Below, piece by piece: positions 50,087 to 63,331 of a stretch of 64,000 bases of DNA. Numbering within the stretch: position 1 is the first letter of the stretch; the number at the start of each line of letters is the position of its first letter. The notes below the pieces were generated by a model, which was not told where the DNA came from, did not search any database, and was given only the letters and a program-made list of their open reading frames with translations. Source of the DNA: Paramecium tetraurelia (taxonomy: Eukaryota; Ciliophora; Oligohymenophorea; Peniculida; Parameciidae); NCBI RefSeq assembly GCF_000165425.1, contig NW_001799026.1:62001-126000 (forward strand). The letters are read 5' to 3'. The position numbers were made by a program, and so were the translations under genes.

Positions 50087-51689
50087 TCAGGATTTCATTT
50101 TATCCATCATTTCTATGAATTCATTGTAATCGATCTCACCATCTCCGTCTTTATCTGCATCTTTAACCAATGCCTTCAATGCATTATCATCAAAACCAGG
50201 ATTATTACCTAGAATTGATTTATTAAATTGCTTTACTTCCTAATACTTATTTTAATTCGTCCCTTGATATTTTACCACTGCCATCCAAGTCGAACATTTT
50301 AAAGGCCTAAAATAGTTTTTCTTGTTTCATATAAACGCTTTTCTCAATCGTAGCAGCCAAGAACTCTAGTAAATTAAATGAATAAAATGAACCTGTATAA
50401 TTGACAGCACCAGAACCATCAGTGTCTATGCTTTTAATTACTCCCATAATTTCATTCTATGATTCCTTCTTTAGCCCAGTTAATCCATGAGTTAATTCTT
50501 CCATTGTCAAAACACCATCACCATTTTTATCTAATTGTTTAAATAGCTTTCCCAACTCTGTTATTTCTTATTCTGATAGTTGTGATGCGATGTAAGTTAA
50601 TGTAACCTACAATAAAATAGTAAAGTTATAACTTTTTTTAATCTATTAAAATTCGTAAAGTTTTTTAATGATTAATAATTAACACTTAAGAATGAACCAG
50701 CAGGATGCTATTATTTCATCCATGGATGAGTCAAGACATCATGTGATTTAATACGCTTCTCTGGTTTGCAGATCATTTTAGAAATCAAGTCCTTACAACT
50801 ATCTGACACTTTTTTAAATTCAGGAACTAATTTTTAAATTATTGAATTATTCTTTACTATTGAATGTGAATACACCTTTTTTGACTGCATCCAAAATTTC
50901 AGGATCAGTATTCCCATAGAAAGGAGGTACTCCTGAAATGAGTATATATAAAATAACTCCTGCAGACCAAATATCACACGATTCATCATATTTTCCATCT
51001 AATATTTCTGGAGAAATGTAATAAGGTGTTCCAGCTCTTGTTGTCATACTGACTTTCCCTTGGTGTAGCTTCTCCACATGATTGTCATGAAAAATAACTG
51101 AAAGTCCAAAATCAATAACTTTAAGAGGTGAATCATCTGCTTTGGTAAGCATCAGAAAGTTTTCAGGCTTTAAATCCCTATGACAAATTCCATTCTGATG
51201 ACAATAATTAACTGCTTGCATTATTTGTAGGAATATGATTTTTGCTTCATTTTCTGAGAAATGACCCTTATCAATAATTCTGTCAAAAAGTTCTCCGCCT
51301 TCACAAAGTCTAAGAAATATTGAGAGATAACACTTACTCCATAACTAAATACACATTGCGAACATCTTCGAAAGTTTCAAACAATTTGATAATATTTGGA
51401 TGATCCTTATGATTAAAAGTTCAGCATACCAAATTACGCATGATTTCAATTTCTCTTCTAAAACGCTCTGGATTTCTCACCTTATTCTTGGGGATAATCT
51501 TAATAGCTCTTTATTATTTTGATCCTTTGAGTTTGGCTTTAACAACCTGGCCATAAGTGCCTTGGCCTAGTAACTATTAAATGTTATAAATCAGACTACT
51601 TTTTTGTGATCAAACTCATAGGCATCCTCAATTTTGCTAGACTAAGACTTAATAAACCACTATTTCTTAATAACTATGTTGTTGTCCAT
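50087..51689 (-). CDS. CDPK: Calcium-dependent protein kinase (CDPK)
   Basis: ATG 51689 to TGA 50087-50089, about 490 residues. After a short start (MDNNIVIKKQWFIK) the kinase domain has LLGQGTYGQVVKAKLKG (Gly loop), AIKII (catalytic Lys), CHRDLKPENFL (catalytic loop, about 51165-51200), VIDFGLS (about 51100-51125), AGTPYYISPEIL and the CDIWSAGVILY helix. A junction region and four EF-hands follow, with loops DKNGDGVLTMEE, DTDGSG, DLDGSGKISRDE and DKDGDGEIDYNE, ending MMDKMKS. This is the CDPK layout of plants, apicomplexans and ciliates: Ca2+ binding to the EF-hands frees the kinase. There is no Gly at position 2, so N-myristoylation is not expected. Several short introns are needed, including a 26-nt one before the Gly loop. 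Confidence 0.95.
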
Positions 51690-52827
51690 ATATTTTAATT
51701 AATTTTATTCAAATATCATTGTCATAAACATCTGATCATAGTATATCCTTAAAGTTGGGTCTAAATCAATTCTGAATCCATTCGGTTTTCAAAATCTTTA
51801 AATCAAATTTCTGAAATAATAGTTGACTTCAGTTTTTATTCACCATAAAAATGTCAAAATACTTCTTCCAAAATATAAATCAGATATCTTATAGATTAAT
51901 ATGATACTCGAGTGTTATATTTCCTAATAATATTCAAACTTTTTATATAAATGGTTTTATAGATAATAATGTAGAATTGTAAATAAGCAATTAATTTTGT
52001 AACATGTTTTTATCATGATTGATAATAACTTTTTAATTATTCATATTATAATCTAAAAGTAAGTATACTTAGAGGGGTGAATGAATATATAATAAAAAGG
52101 AGTTTTAAGAAAATGAGAATCCAGTATTTTAGAAATCAATTATTTCATTAAGGAGTAATAAAATTATTCAAATGTATTAAAATTAATTTAATATTCATAC
52201 TCAAAATGTTGATAAATATTTACTAGTTAACCTAATTAATTAGTCGGTTTTTCGCCTTAATCTCATTCACAAGCTCCTAAGAGAAAATTTTTATCTTGAT
52301 AAATCTCAAATTATTGAAAAAACCAAAAAAAAAATTGACTCTATCATCGATGTTTACTTAATTAGATGTAACTCTACAAATCACGGAAGGCAAGATTCCT
52401 AAAATTACTAAAGAATTCTGAATGAGAATTTACTAATAAATTAAAACTCATGAATAGTCCTTAAACACCTGCACTTTCTAATGTAAGATCAGGAATGAAA
52501 TGCTTTAAATCATTTTTCAATTTTTTCTAAACTTATACTTTATTAATTATTCATTTAAGTTATATCAATATAAAAGTAGAATAAAAAATCATCTGTTCCT
52601 CATTGCTTAATTTAATGAAGAATGACCATCATCTCGAACTTACAGTAAGTAAGCATTTAGATTTCAGATTTTTGAACATTATTAACTTTATTTTTAACAT
52701 TTTAATTTTAAACCAATTAAACCTTATTAAATAAGTATTGTCCTTAGTTGTTTGCTTGTTTGATGAACAAACACTTGGGAGATTTGAGAAGTTTCATTTA
52801 ATATTGAAATAATTTATTATTTTATAA
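51690..52827. other. Long AT-rich spacer with one weak open frame
   Basis: About 1.1 kb between divergent genes, the longest gap in the window. A plus-strand frame at 52206-52421 (71 codons, beginning MLINIYQLTQ) is the only candidate; it is basic and resembles nothing known. Short A and T runs are common. It holds the promoters of the CDPK and of the large ciliary gene. Confidence 0.4.
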
Positions 52828-55800
52828 ATGAATAAAAGCAGCCTGAATTCATCAAAAATTAAGCAACTCTCTTCAGGTGCTCCTATTGAGGTTGTTCCTA
52901 GTGAGATCATCTTTAAAGACATTTAAATCAACCAGACATATGAAATAACTGTTTTTGTGAGAAATTTGACTCAAACAGCTCGTAGGATAAGGGTTTTTCA
53001 ACCGCATTCAAATTTTAGATGTGATTATGAAATGCAAGGGTAATTCAGGATTTCTAATTTGAAGGGCTATAGCAGCAGGACTATCAATGAAGCTCATTGT
53101 GACATTCGAAACAGCAAATCTAGAGAGTTATTCTGACAGTCTGAAGATCGTAACTGATGGTTAGTATAGCGTCGATATTCCATTACATGCATTTCCAGCA
53201 TAAGCAGCGTATGGAATTATACTAATTAAGAATAATCTATGAACCCTTCATAAACATGGGGTTCGTTCGAGTGGGGAAAGAGAAGATGGACAAAATCCAT
53301 TTTAAGAACGAAGGGAAGGCTCCTGGAAAGGTTGAGTTAAGATTAGAGAAGTTACCAGATTTTCGGATAGATCCCAACTCGTTCACACTGGCTCCAGGTT
53401 AAGAATTCTCAGTTTCCATCTTCTACAAACCCAAGGACGCAGGAATCTTTAGAGGCATAGTGGAAGTGATTGCTGATGGCTAGATGAGTGGATTGAGTCT
53501 CAAGAATCCAATAGATATCAATGCGACTTCAATAGAATTTACGCGATTCCTCATAGATTAGAGTGGTTCCCAGAATAATCATTTTAATTTTGGTACGATC
53601 TACTACGGTCAACAAAAGCAAATTGAGGCTTATTTGGTGAATAACACTCCAAAACAACAGAAGTTCAAGGTCAAATTGAAGAAGGGTTTGCATGAGCGAG
53701 AGGAAACACTGAAGTTATAAACACCAGCAGAATTAGGGTTGGAGCAAACGGAGCGTATTATGGAATGCTGGCCAGAAGAAGGAACGATTGAATCATACTC
53801 TTAAGCAACTATTATCTTTAAATGCAGACCCAAAGTAAGTGAAGAATTGCTAATACGCACAAGACAATATGCAATCAATTAAGATAAGAGAATGGATCCA
53901 GATGAATTTCAATACTCAGCCATCTTTGACTTTAATGATGACGAGCCATTGATGAACCATTTATCAGTGAATTGTATTTGTCCCCAAGTCAAATTTCCAC
54001 CCATACAAGCTTTGCAATTTGGATAGTGTGGTGCTAATCAACAAAAGGACATGGTTTTCGAGGTCCAAAATTTATCTGAGGAATTGCCAATACTTATAGC
54101 TTTTCCCATCATTCCCTACTTCACTGTGACTCCACCACTTAAGACTTTGAGTTAATCTGAGAAGGTGAACTTTTGGGTAAGTTTCAGACCTAAACATATT
54201 GGATAATTTGTTAGTATTTTGAATGCAGAATTACTTGGTGGAGTGTTCAAAATACCGATAAAGGTGACAGGCACTTGTTAGTAGATATTACCAAAACCTT
54301 AGTATAGAAGAGGACCAGAATGTTAGCCTCAAGATTTCGATGTTACAAAGGATAGATCCATCTCTGGGATTGTTAAGACTTAGACGGATAAGGTGTAGAC
54401 TTTTGATTTGTCTCGTTCAATGGTTTCTGTGGCTCAACAAAGTTTGGATAAGATAGATGAATTGAAATTAACAAACAAAGAAAAGTACAACGAGTATTTG
54501 AAGGGACATAGAGCCTAGAGGATTAAGAAAGAGAAGGAGTAGATGATTAAAATAAAGTTCACTCAGATGACTGAGAAATTAAATTCAATCAAGAATGAAT
54601 CATTGCTTTTGTAGAAGAAGAAGCAATAAGCAACTGACGAGGAGAAGCCAGACCCTCCGATTGATTATGAGTTTGTTGTTGGGATGCATGAGGATGGTTA
54701 TGATTAGGATTTGAATCTTCCGGATGCCAATGAATCCCTATTTGTAACAAAACCCATTTATCATTATGAACCAATAACTAGAGTCAAGGAGGGTAATGTG
54801 ATCAAACCATTTGATCCTGATCCCAAGACTGTCCCAAAGAAGAAATTCCCTAATGAACCTAAGACTCACAGTGAAATCAGAGATACCTTATGCGAGTTAA
54901 CAGCTGAGTAATTGCTCAAGGTAAGTGCTGGTCCAGTTAAAATTGAATTCGGAAATATCTATGTAAAATCTCTGGCCACTAAATATTTTTATGTTCGAAA
55001 TGAATTAAGGAATTCGATATCTGTTCGGATATATTCAGACAGGGAAGACTTTGCTTAATCATACATGAAACCTCAAATCATCCCAAGTGGACAAACAGCG
55101 GGGTTTGATGTATGTGTGAATTCTAGGTAATTAGGATAGTTGAAATCACATTTGAAATATATCATCAATGAGAAACATGTCTTTGAGATATAAGTATCAG
55201 CCACAATCGAGAAGGTGTTATTGGAAATGAGTAGATAATAGGTAAGATTAACCTTCACTGAAGACAATTCAGAGATGGAAACTGTTGAAATTCTGAGATT
55301 AACCAACAATGGAAATGCTGATGCCAAATTCAAGTGGATTACATCAGATAAAAAAACATTTTCAGTTAAACCAGAGGAAGGGGTTGTCGCATTTGGGAAG
55401 TATTTAGAATGTTAGATAATATATCGTCCATCTCTGGCAAATAATCAATAATAATATGCAGTCTAAGCATCTGGTCAATAATAGTAATATACTGCAGCCA
55501 CAACTAGGACAGAGGAGGAAAAAATTACACTCAAAACGGAAGAAGGATTAGATCAAACAGTCAAATGCATTGGAGTTGTTACTGAACCAAAATGCTCAGT
55601 CAAGTAAGGCTCATTAGATTTCAAAGACGTTGTTGTATGTAAACCTGATACTAAAATAATCAGTGTAAAGAATCACTCCAAATCAACAGCTGTATTTGCA
55701 ATAAAATCATAAATAGATTGCATTGAGGTCATGCCTATGAAAGGTAGAATTCATTCTGAAGAAACTAAAGACATTCAAGTGAAGTTCTTTAGTAAAGAGG

Positions 55801-58800
55801 AGAAAACAATCAAAGGAGAAGTAGTGATTCAAATCAGAGGAGGAAAACTACTACTTGTACCATTCTCAGCTCAAGCAATCATACCTAAAATTGAAATTGA
55901 GTAGGATCTTTTCGATTTTGGTAATGTCACCACTCTAGGCACAAGTAATCAAATGCCTTTGACTCTCGTAAATACATCCTCTGTGAATGTGGAATTAGTT
56001 TTGGATTTGAGATCCCAAAGTGATAATCCTAAGGCTCCTGATGGAATCGACTGTTTGGAATTCAAACCATAAGATGATGATGACACTATTATGCACTCTG
56101 TTCATCCTGATTAGGAAGAAGATGAACCCAAAGAAGAGGATCCATTGGATGATGTATCAGAGAAATCAGAACCCATAGAAGTTGAATAGAAGATCTATCG
56201 GTAATATAATATCTCCATTGGAGCAGGAAAGACTTAACAATTTTTGCTTCGTTTCTCCCCTAAAGAAGTTAAACAGTATTCCTTTGATATTCCATTGACT
56301 CTTGCAAGATTTGGTATGTTGCCCACTTTGCTAAGAAGAGTTACTTGCAAGGGACTCAGAACCTAAATTCTTAGTTGAACCTTAGTCCATCGAATTCAAG
56401 AAGAAAATTATTACATCCCCAGATAAATGTTTTCCAACTGTTGAAGAAATCCGGTTGTCCAATCCTGATAAACGAGATGTCCAATGGAAGATCGATGTAT
56501 CCTCATTGAAATCTGACAAAATCTTTTCAATAGAACCTTCAGAAGGAGTTGTACCCAGTGGCCAACAGTAAAAAATTAGAGTCAAATTTAATCCCTATGG
56601 CCCTGGATAATTCAGTGGAGTCGTCCAATTATACATTTTATCTGATCCAGAAATACCACCAACCTTGCCCTATGTAGAAATCACATTAGGTGGCACGGGA
56701 GCGTATCCAAGATTATTATTTGACAAAAAAGAAATCATTCTACCAGTTGTCCCATTGAATATTCAATCAAGGTGTTACTTTAGGATTATTAATGATGGAT
56801 ACGAAAACTTGAACCTAAAATACAATTGGGCTCAGGAAATCAGTAATTTCAATTTAGAACTCAAATTTCCTGAAGGGACTACTTTGGGAGTTGCCAAAAG
56901 CAAAATAAGAGTGGAAGTTATCTTTAGCAATAAGAAACCTTTGAGTTTCACAACAAGAGTGGAATTTATTGATGAAGCTCGAGTATATTCAATATACATT
57001 TCTGGAACAACGGACAATTGTATATTTACGAATCAAACATTCCTTTGGAGGATGGGCAGATATTAATTGGAAGTTGAAGAGAGGAAACCAATACTCTACG
57101 TTGAAGATGAGAATGTAGATTCTGACAATGAGAAGAATACTAAACATAATTTGTCTGTTAGATCTAGTACTTCATCTAAAGGCACTGCAAATTTAGGTTA
57201 CACTCCTGTCAGAAGAGATCAGTTTGACTCTGCTTCTGAATATATCATCAGATGGCTCAATTATCATGTACTCACAACCAGTATTACTATGTATCCTGAA
57301 GATGTCATCAATTCCAATGGACAACAGATTTTTGAACTCATCACTTTTTTGACAGGAAAACAGAACTTTTCGTATAAATAAAACATTGATCCGAATTGGA
57401 AGAAATCTTAGAGGGCTGAAGCACTTTATAAACAATATGATGAAGTGATCAGATAACTTAAAATAGAGGGAGCATTGCTTAATCACATCAGGTCAGAATA
57501 CTTGTTGAGTTATTAAGATTATTTAGCATGGCTCAAAGTTCAACCTCCAAATAAGTTTGAAAATGTCCCTGAAAACATGTTGAGACTCAATCCTACTAAA
57601 TACTATTATTTACAATAAGATGCATGGATTGCCTTATTTTATCAAATAATCAAGATCTATTATTTAAATCGTATCACTGCCAAGGCTTTCAAAGCTCTGC
57701 CTGGAATCCCAACTGCTAAATTAAATATTCCTGAATACTATTTGGAGGGATCCAATTTGATTTCGTAATCAGAAGGTATACTCCTCTACTTTTATGAAAT
57801 ATGTAATGAGATACAAAGTCAAATGCCCAGACGCATCAAGAATTTTGATTAAGATTTCAGAGATTCAACAATAATCTCTGATGCTTTAACCACTTTCATT
57901 GGTCCTTCCATGAATAAGTTTTTCAACAATCTCCGTAATTCCTGTAATCATGAGGATGATTATAAATACAACACTGAAAAATTGATGCCTGCTTTACAAG
58001 ATTTCGGTCTTCAATCTCATATATAACCTACAGACATATATCGTCCGTAATGTAGAGAAAATGGTTATGTTACTAATTCAATTGTTCTTCTCATTACCCT
58101 ATTACATTCCCCAAAAAGAACCTATATTCTTCTCTTGTGTTCTTGGTGAAGAAGTAGTCAAAAGCATTGAACTTAAGAATCCCACTCAAAAACCAATTAG
58201 TTACTGGGTTAAATATGAAGGACATCCAGATTTTTAATTAGAGGGGGATGAGAGTATCAAAATTGAACCAGATGTTCCTTATCAATATAAGATTAAGTTT
58301 ACATCGAGAATATCTTAGCCAGTTTCTGGAAGAGTTATTTTCACCAATAAAAAGGAGTCAAACATATAGGCAGCTGCTTTAGTTTTTGAATTAAAATCCA
58401 GTATTACAGGCAGAAAATCTGAGAAGTAATGGAATGTCAGTTCAATATTGTACGAAATCTTTGACTTTCAAATTTAAATAACTAATAAATTCTTATAGGA
58501 CGGTGAATTTCAAATAATCATAACTCATGAGAAAAAGTAGATAGATTAATAGAAAAAGAAGGGAAAGACTACTTAAGTGTAATCAGTAATTTAAGAGGAG
58601 GAATTCCCAGCATTCTTTTGTCAGCAAGAGAAGGTTCGTATTCGCAAGAATCAAACCATTAATCTAACATTACAATATATTCCATTAACAATGGATACTC
58701 ATAAATGTTAAATAGTTTTAACTGATCCATAAGTTGGAGAATTTCAACATGATCTATAAGGAACAGTAGAGTTGCCTAATTTATCAGGGGAATTCAAACC

Positions 58801-61540
58801 AGAGAAACCATTGTATGTAGATCAAACTCTGTAAATTCCCTATTAAATTCCTTTCAAGAATGAATTAATAGTTCGAGCAAGACAACAAATCTAATAGATT
58901 ATGCAATTGAAATAGAAGAATAAATAAACAGGTTTAGATAAAACTATTTCCTAGAATAAATTAGTGTTTCCAGGCAGTAACGTTGATTAAATTACTTTTG
59001 ATTTAGAAGTATTTCCTTAAACGTAATATCTATAAGTTCCATAAACATTAACAGTAGTAGATGCAAATAAAAAGTAAGTTGAGCGTGGTACTGATGGTAA
59101 ATTGCCGATTACTTATGCTTTTAAGAATGCTACAAAAGATTTCAGTGTTATTTTGACCCTTAAAAATAAGTTCGATATCAGAAGATACAAGTTGTCAGCA
59201 TAAGTATTGCCAAAAGTAGTCAAAGCCACTTTAGAATTCAGAGTGCCTGCAAGACAACAAGTAGTTTAAGAAATTCCAATTGTAAATAATTCAGATAAGG
59301 ATTGGAGCATTAAAGTGTAGATTACACAGAGTTAGGATGGACTATTTCAATGTCCAAACAAGGATTTTCCAGTGAAGAAGAAGTCTACAGGTTTATTTCC
59401 AATTACATTTAATCCTTTATGGATTGCATAGTGTGAAGCAAAACTAGTTCTGAACAACCCATCGACAAATGATGTTTTTGAATACGATTTGATTGGTATT
59501 GGAGAAGAACCAGTTGCTGAAGAGCATATCATACTTAATTGTTAAGCGAGGAAGTAATTGAAGAGAGACATTGAAATTAAAAATAATTCTGAAAATGTAA
59601 TCACTTACAAAGTTGAAACTGATTTGATTTATGCTACAGGACCATAAACAATTACTGTACAACCAGGAAAGAAAGCTATTTATCAAATAACAGTTTAGCC
59701 AGTTCTATCTGGGTAATACACTGGTTCAATTACTTTCACAGAAGAAAATGGAAGGTACTTGTGGTATACTGTCTTTATGAATACTGAATCTCCGAAATCA
59801 GTTTAGACTTTAGATTTATCTTGTTTAATTAGATAAGCCACGGTAATGCAATTAACACTTGCTAATCCCTTGCCTGAGACTGCAATTTATGAAGCCATTA
59901 TCAATGGAGATGGTTTAGTAGGAGAAGATTAATTTGCGATTGGAGCTAATAAAGAAGGCAATTATGAATTGACTTTTGCTCCCCTTAAAGTAGGTAGATG
60001 GAGAGGTAGTGTGGCATTTGTAAATCGTTAATTAGGTGAGGTTTGGTATGAATTCATACTCACTTGTGAAGAGTAACCTCTAATAAAATTAAATGTGTTG
60101 AAGGCATCCCTTGGAAAAGTAGAGTCATAGACTGTTATTCTAGAAAATCCATCTGATTAAAAGATCAGTTTGTAGTATAGAATTTCTAACCCAACTAATT
60201 TTGATATCTATCCAGATGAACTAATTATTCAGCCATATGACATTTTAAAGGTTAGTATTAGATATACTCCATCATCACTTGATCAAATCGAATAATCCGA
60301 CATTATCTTTACCTCTCCTATTGGCAAATGGCATTATTTAATATTTGGTAATGGTTTACCCCCAACCAAATTTCCAGCTACAACCGTTAGTATAGGATTG
60401 AATAAGGATTACAGTTCAGTTGTACATTTTAAGAATCCTTTCAAAGATCCCATTACTGTAAAGATTGAATTGGAAGCAGAGGGACATAATAAGGACGTGT
60501 TTAAATTGCTGACAAGCAAGAATGATAAAATCCTTATTCCAGGTATGAATGTATTATAAATTCCCTTTTCATTTGTTCCCAGAGAAATCACTTGCTATTA
60601 TGCTGAAATAGTTATCCAAATGAATGAAAAGATTTCCTGGAACTTTCCTATTAAAGGTGTAACAGAAAGTGTTTCAAATCAAACTTTGTTTCATTTCAAA
60701 GCTAAATGTAGAGAAAAATGGGAAGATGAAATTAAGATTGGTCTTTAAGGAATTGCTTAAAGTCTACAAGCTGATGATAAATTCGATTACGAATTATCAA
60801 ATATACCAGTAGATTTGTAACAAATGATCAACAAATGCTTTAGTGTTAAATGTACAAAAAATTATTTAAATAATCCTCACGAGAATCTCCAATTTGCAGT
60901 TCGATTTCAACCAATGAAGCCATTTAAATCTAGTCTTGAGTTTATTGTACTTAGGCAAAGTGGAGGCAGATGGAAGTATTCATATTATATTGATTTCATA
61001 GATACAAGATTGTATTAGAAGCTACTCAACCCGATGAAGATGATGTCATCATAATTAGTTCCCCTTTGAATAAAACTACCAGCGTCTCCTTTAAATTAAC
61101 TAACAAAACCAAAGGATATGCTAAATTCTATGCTGGATTCACTCCTGATTCTGATGCTGAGTTTTCAGTCATACCTAAAATTGGTGATCTTGAACCTTAT
61201 GGAAGAGAGGGTACTACTTTTGTAATTTCATTTACTCCAATAGAATATGGCAAAGTAAGAAAGGGAAAATTAATCATTCAAACTGAAGATATGTATTGGT
61301 ATCAAAGTATCATTATAATATAGGTCTTATTTGATTAAAGGCATACTTCCCAAATATGTGCCACCGCAAATCAAACAATCCAATATAGACAATCATTAAA
61401 GTATATCACAGATTTAGCAATCAAGTATTATTGATTAATCCAAAAACTATGTTGTTGAGAATATTAAAAAAGCAAGATAACTTACTCCACCTACCTCAAA
61501 AAAATAGATGTTTTTAGAAGCCTCCTTTATTAAAAAATGA
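52828..61540 (+). CDS. CFAP47: Giant ASH-repeat ciliary protein with calponin-homology-like region, CFAP47-like
   Basis: ATG 52828 to TGA 61538-61540, about 2850 residues. It is built of many ASH/MSP-type beta domains, recognisable by lines such as FGNVTTLGTSNQMPLTLVN (about 55915), KDVVVCKPDTKIISVKNHSK (about 55625) and GSLDF. In the middle (about 57230-58080) is a helical calponin-homology-like region (YIIRWLNYHVL, DAWIALFYQIIKIYYLNRI, EGILLYFYEICNEI), and more ASH domains follow to the end (YVPP...FIKK). That order, beta domains then a CH domain then beta domains at this size, fits CFAP47. HYDIN, CFAP65 and CFAP74, as far as I recall, lack the CH region. CFAP47 belongs to the central apparatus of motile cilia. 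Introns are few; one near 53040 (25 nt) seems to end AAG, and others are needed near 53230, 56360, 58040, 61010 and 61320. Confidence 0.7.
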
Positions 61541-61595
61541 AATATCTACATATATATTTTTATATTATTATATCATTTTGTATCAAGATCTTAAT

Positions 61596-62173
61596 TCAAT
61601 AGTTTTGATGTTTCCTTACTAAAGTAATTCTTAGATTCTAATTAATTCTTTTAGGTTAATAATTCATCTCTAAAAATGCTATAGATATAGATATTTACTT
61701 CACATCATTTACAACTTTATCGCTCACTCCAAAATAATCTAATAAGTTAAAGAGAAAATGCTTCTGGAAATTTGGATCAAACTTCAAGGCTGTATCAATT
61801 TGTTTCCCTTTAATTTTAGCCAGACCTCTCATATATTCAATAGGGTTATAGAGTCCTAGGATTCATAAATTTAAATACCTGTTATTGCTGCAGTCCCCAT
61901 AATGTAAAATGATGTAAAAACAATTGATTGAATTGTACCATATTTAATCACTTCTCTAAAACCAAATTTCTTAGGTGAAAATAACTTTTTTGAATAATGT
62001 TTGAAATGTATTGTATAATACATAGTGAATCCTGCAGTAATTATATTGAATGGGACAAGTAAATACAAACGATAATTAGGTAAGTATTACTCTTTATATC
62101 TTTATTCAAGTATCTTTAACTATTCTTCTGTTAAATTGTCAATATTATCCATTCTTATCTCATCGTCTTCCAT
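61596..62173 (-). CDS. Two-TM membrane protein, unknown
   Basis: ATG 62173 (MEDDEIRMDN) to TGA 61596-61598, about 185 residues with a 23-nt GTA...TAG intron near 61860. A charged N-terminus is followed by two TM segments (LYLLVPFNIITAGFTMYY and IQSIVFTSFYIMGTAAI) separated by a basic loop (KHYSKKLFSPKKFGF). The C-terminal half is soluble (YNPIEYMRGLAKIKGKQ, then HFLFNLLDYFGVSDKV). The basic loop and short size suggest a mitochondrial or ER membrane protein, but no family is recognised. It is convergent with the CFAP47-like gene, with 55 bp between stop codons, and in tandem with the MORN gene. Confidence 0.65.
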
Positions 62174-62334
62174 CACAAATAATTTTATAAATAATAGTAT
62201 TATTCAAGAAAAAAAATGAACGAAATCTCATTCCCCCCAAATTATCAATTTATTAATCTAAACCTCTCTGGAATTCCAATGAATTAAGAGAACGATTAGA
62301 AAGCACAATATATAATGAAAAAAGCTTAAATATA

Positions 62335-63309
62335 TCATTCATCTAGCCATCTTATCTTCTTTCCATCTTCCCATTCTCCTTCTCTTTCAATGCCATTACT
62401 TCCTCTATACACTCCTTTACCATGTTATTATCCATCCTTCCAAAATCCTTTGTACATTCTGCCATCTGGCCAAAAGAACTCACCGAAACCATGCTTCTTA
62501 TCATCGAAATATTATCCTTTATATTTTCTACCATCCTTCCAAGTGAAAATACCATTTCCATCCATTTTATTGTCTTTCCAATCTCCAGTATACTCCCTAA
62601 AATCTGCCCATTTATAAACTCCTTTTCCATGAATATTATTGAGAGCAAACTCTCCAGTGTAAGTACTACCATCGCTCCAAGTAAATGTACCAATTCCATG
62701 TTTTAAACCCATATCATAGTCACCTTCATACATGGCTCCATCAGCCCATTTTTCTAATCCAAAACCATGTTATTTATCTTCAAACCACTCTCCTACATAG
62801 GATGCTCCATCTTTATGAAAGTAGGTTCCTTTGCCATGAGCCTTGTCATTGAGCCATTCTCCAATGTAGACATCTCCGTCAGCATGAATCAACCTTCCTT
62901 TTCCGTTAGCCATATCCTTAGCAAAGTAACCTTCATAAACAGAACCATCAGCCCAATGCTATTTGCCTCTGCCTTATCTCATCCCGTTCTTCCACTGTCC
63001 TTCGTAGTACACATTAGTTTCAATTTCCAACACTCCAGAATAAGGGAGGGCGAATATATCCTCAGTTGGGTCGTCGTATTAATAGGGACCAACCCTATTT
63101 AATGCTTCTAGAGTGAATGAATTACATATAGCAAGCATAGAAGTTAGTGTTTTGAGATCGGATCTAATGTGTTGAACTAATTGAGAGGATTGTTATGATT
63201 TTGGTTTGACATTCGAGTTTTCTTAATTGTCAGGTACCTTCCTTGCTGGTTTGAGTTCATTGCGAGATTCATATTGATTTGGATCATCACAGGTTGCGCA
63301 ATTGCCCAT
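62335..63309 (-). CDS. MORN-repeat protein, probably N-myristoylated
   Basis: ATG 63309 to TGA 62335-62337 in one exon, 324 residues. It begins MGNCATCDD, a strong N-myristoylation start with Cys4 suited to palmitoylation. After a 100-residue linker come nine to ten MORN repeats, for example [46 protein letters not shown] and [16 protein letters not shown]. The end is KIRWLDE. MORN repeats act in membrane-associated scaffolds and in ciliary complexes; a lipid-anchored MORN protein at the cell cortex or ciliary membrane is the likely role. Its ATG is only 22 bp from the ATG of the divergent Kelch gene, so both promoters lie inside neighbouring 5' ends. Confidence 0.95.
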
Positions 63310-63331
63310 TTTGACTGTTATAATTTATATT

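Noticed and set aside
54589-54774. Minus-strand open frame rich in His/Asn inside the CFAP47-like gene
   Set aside because: Antisense shadow of the long plus-strand coding frame, which continues without break.
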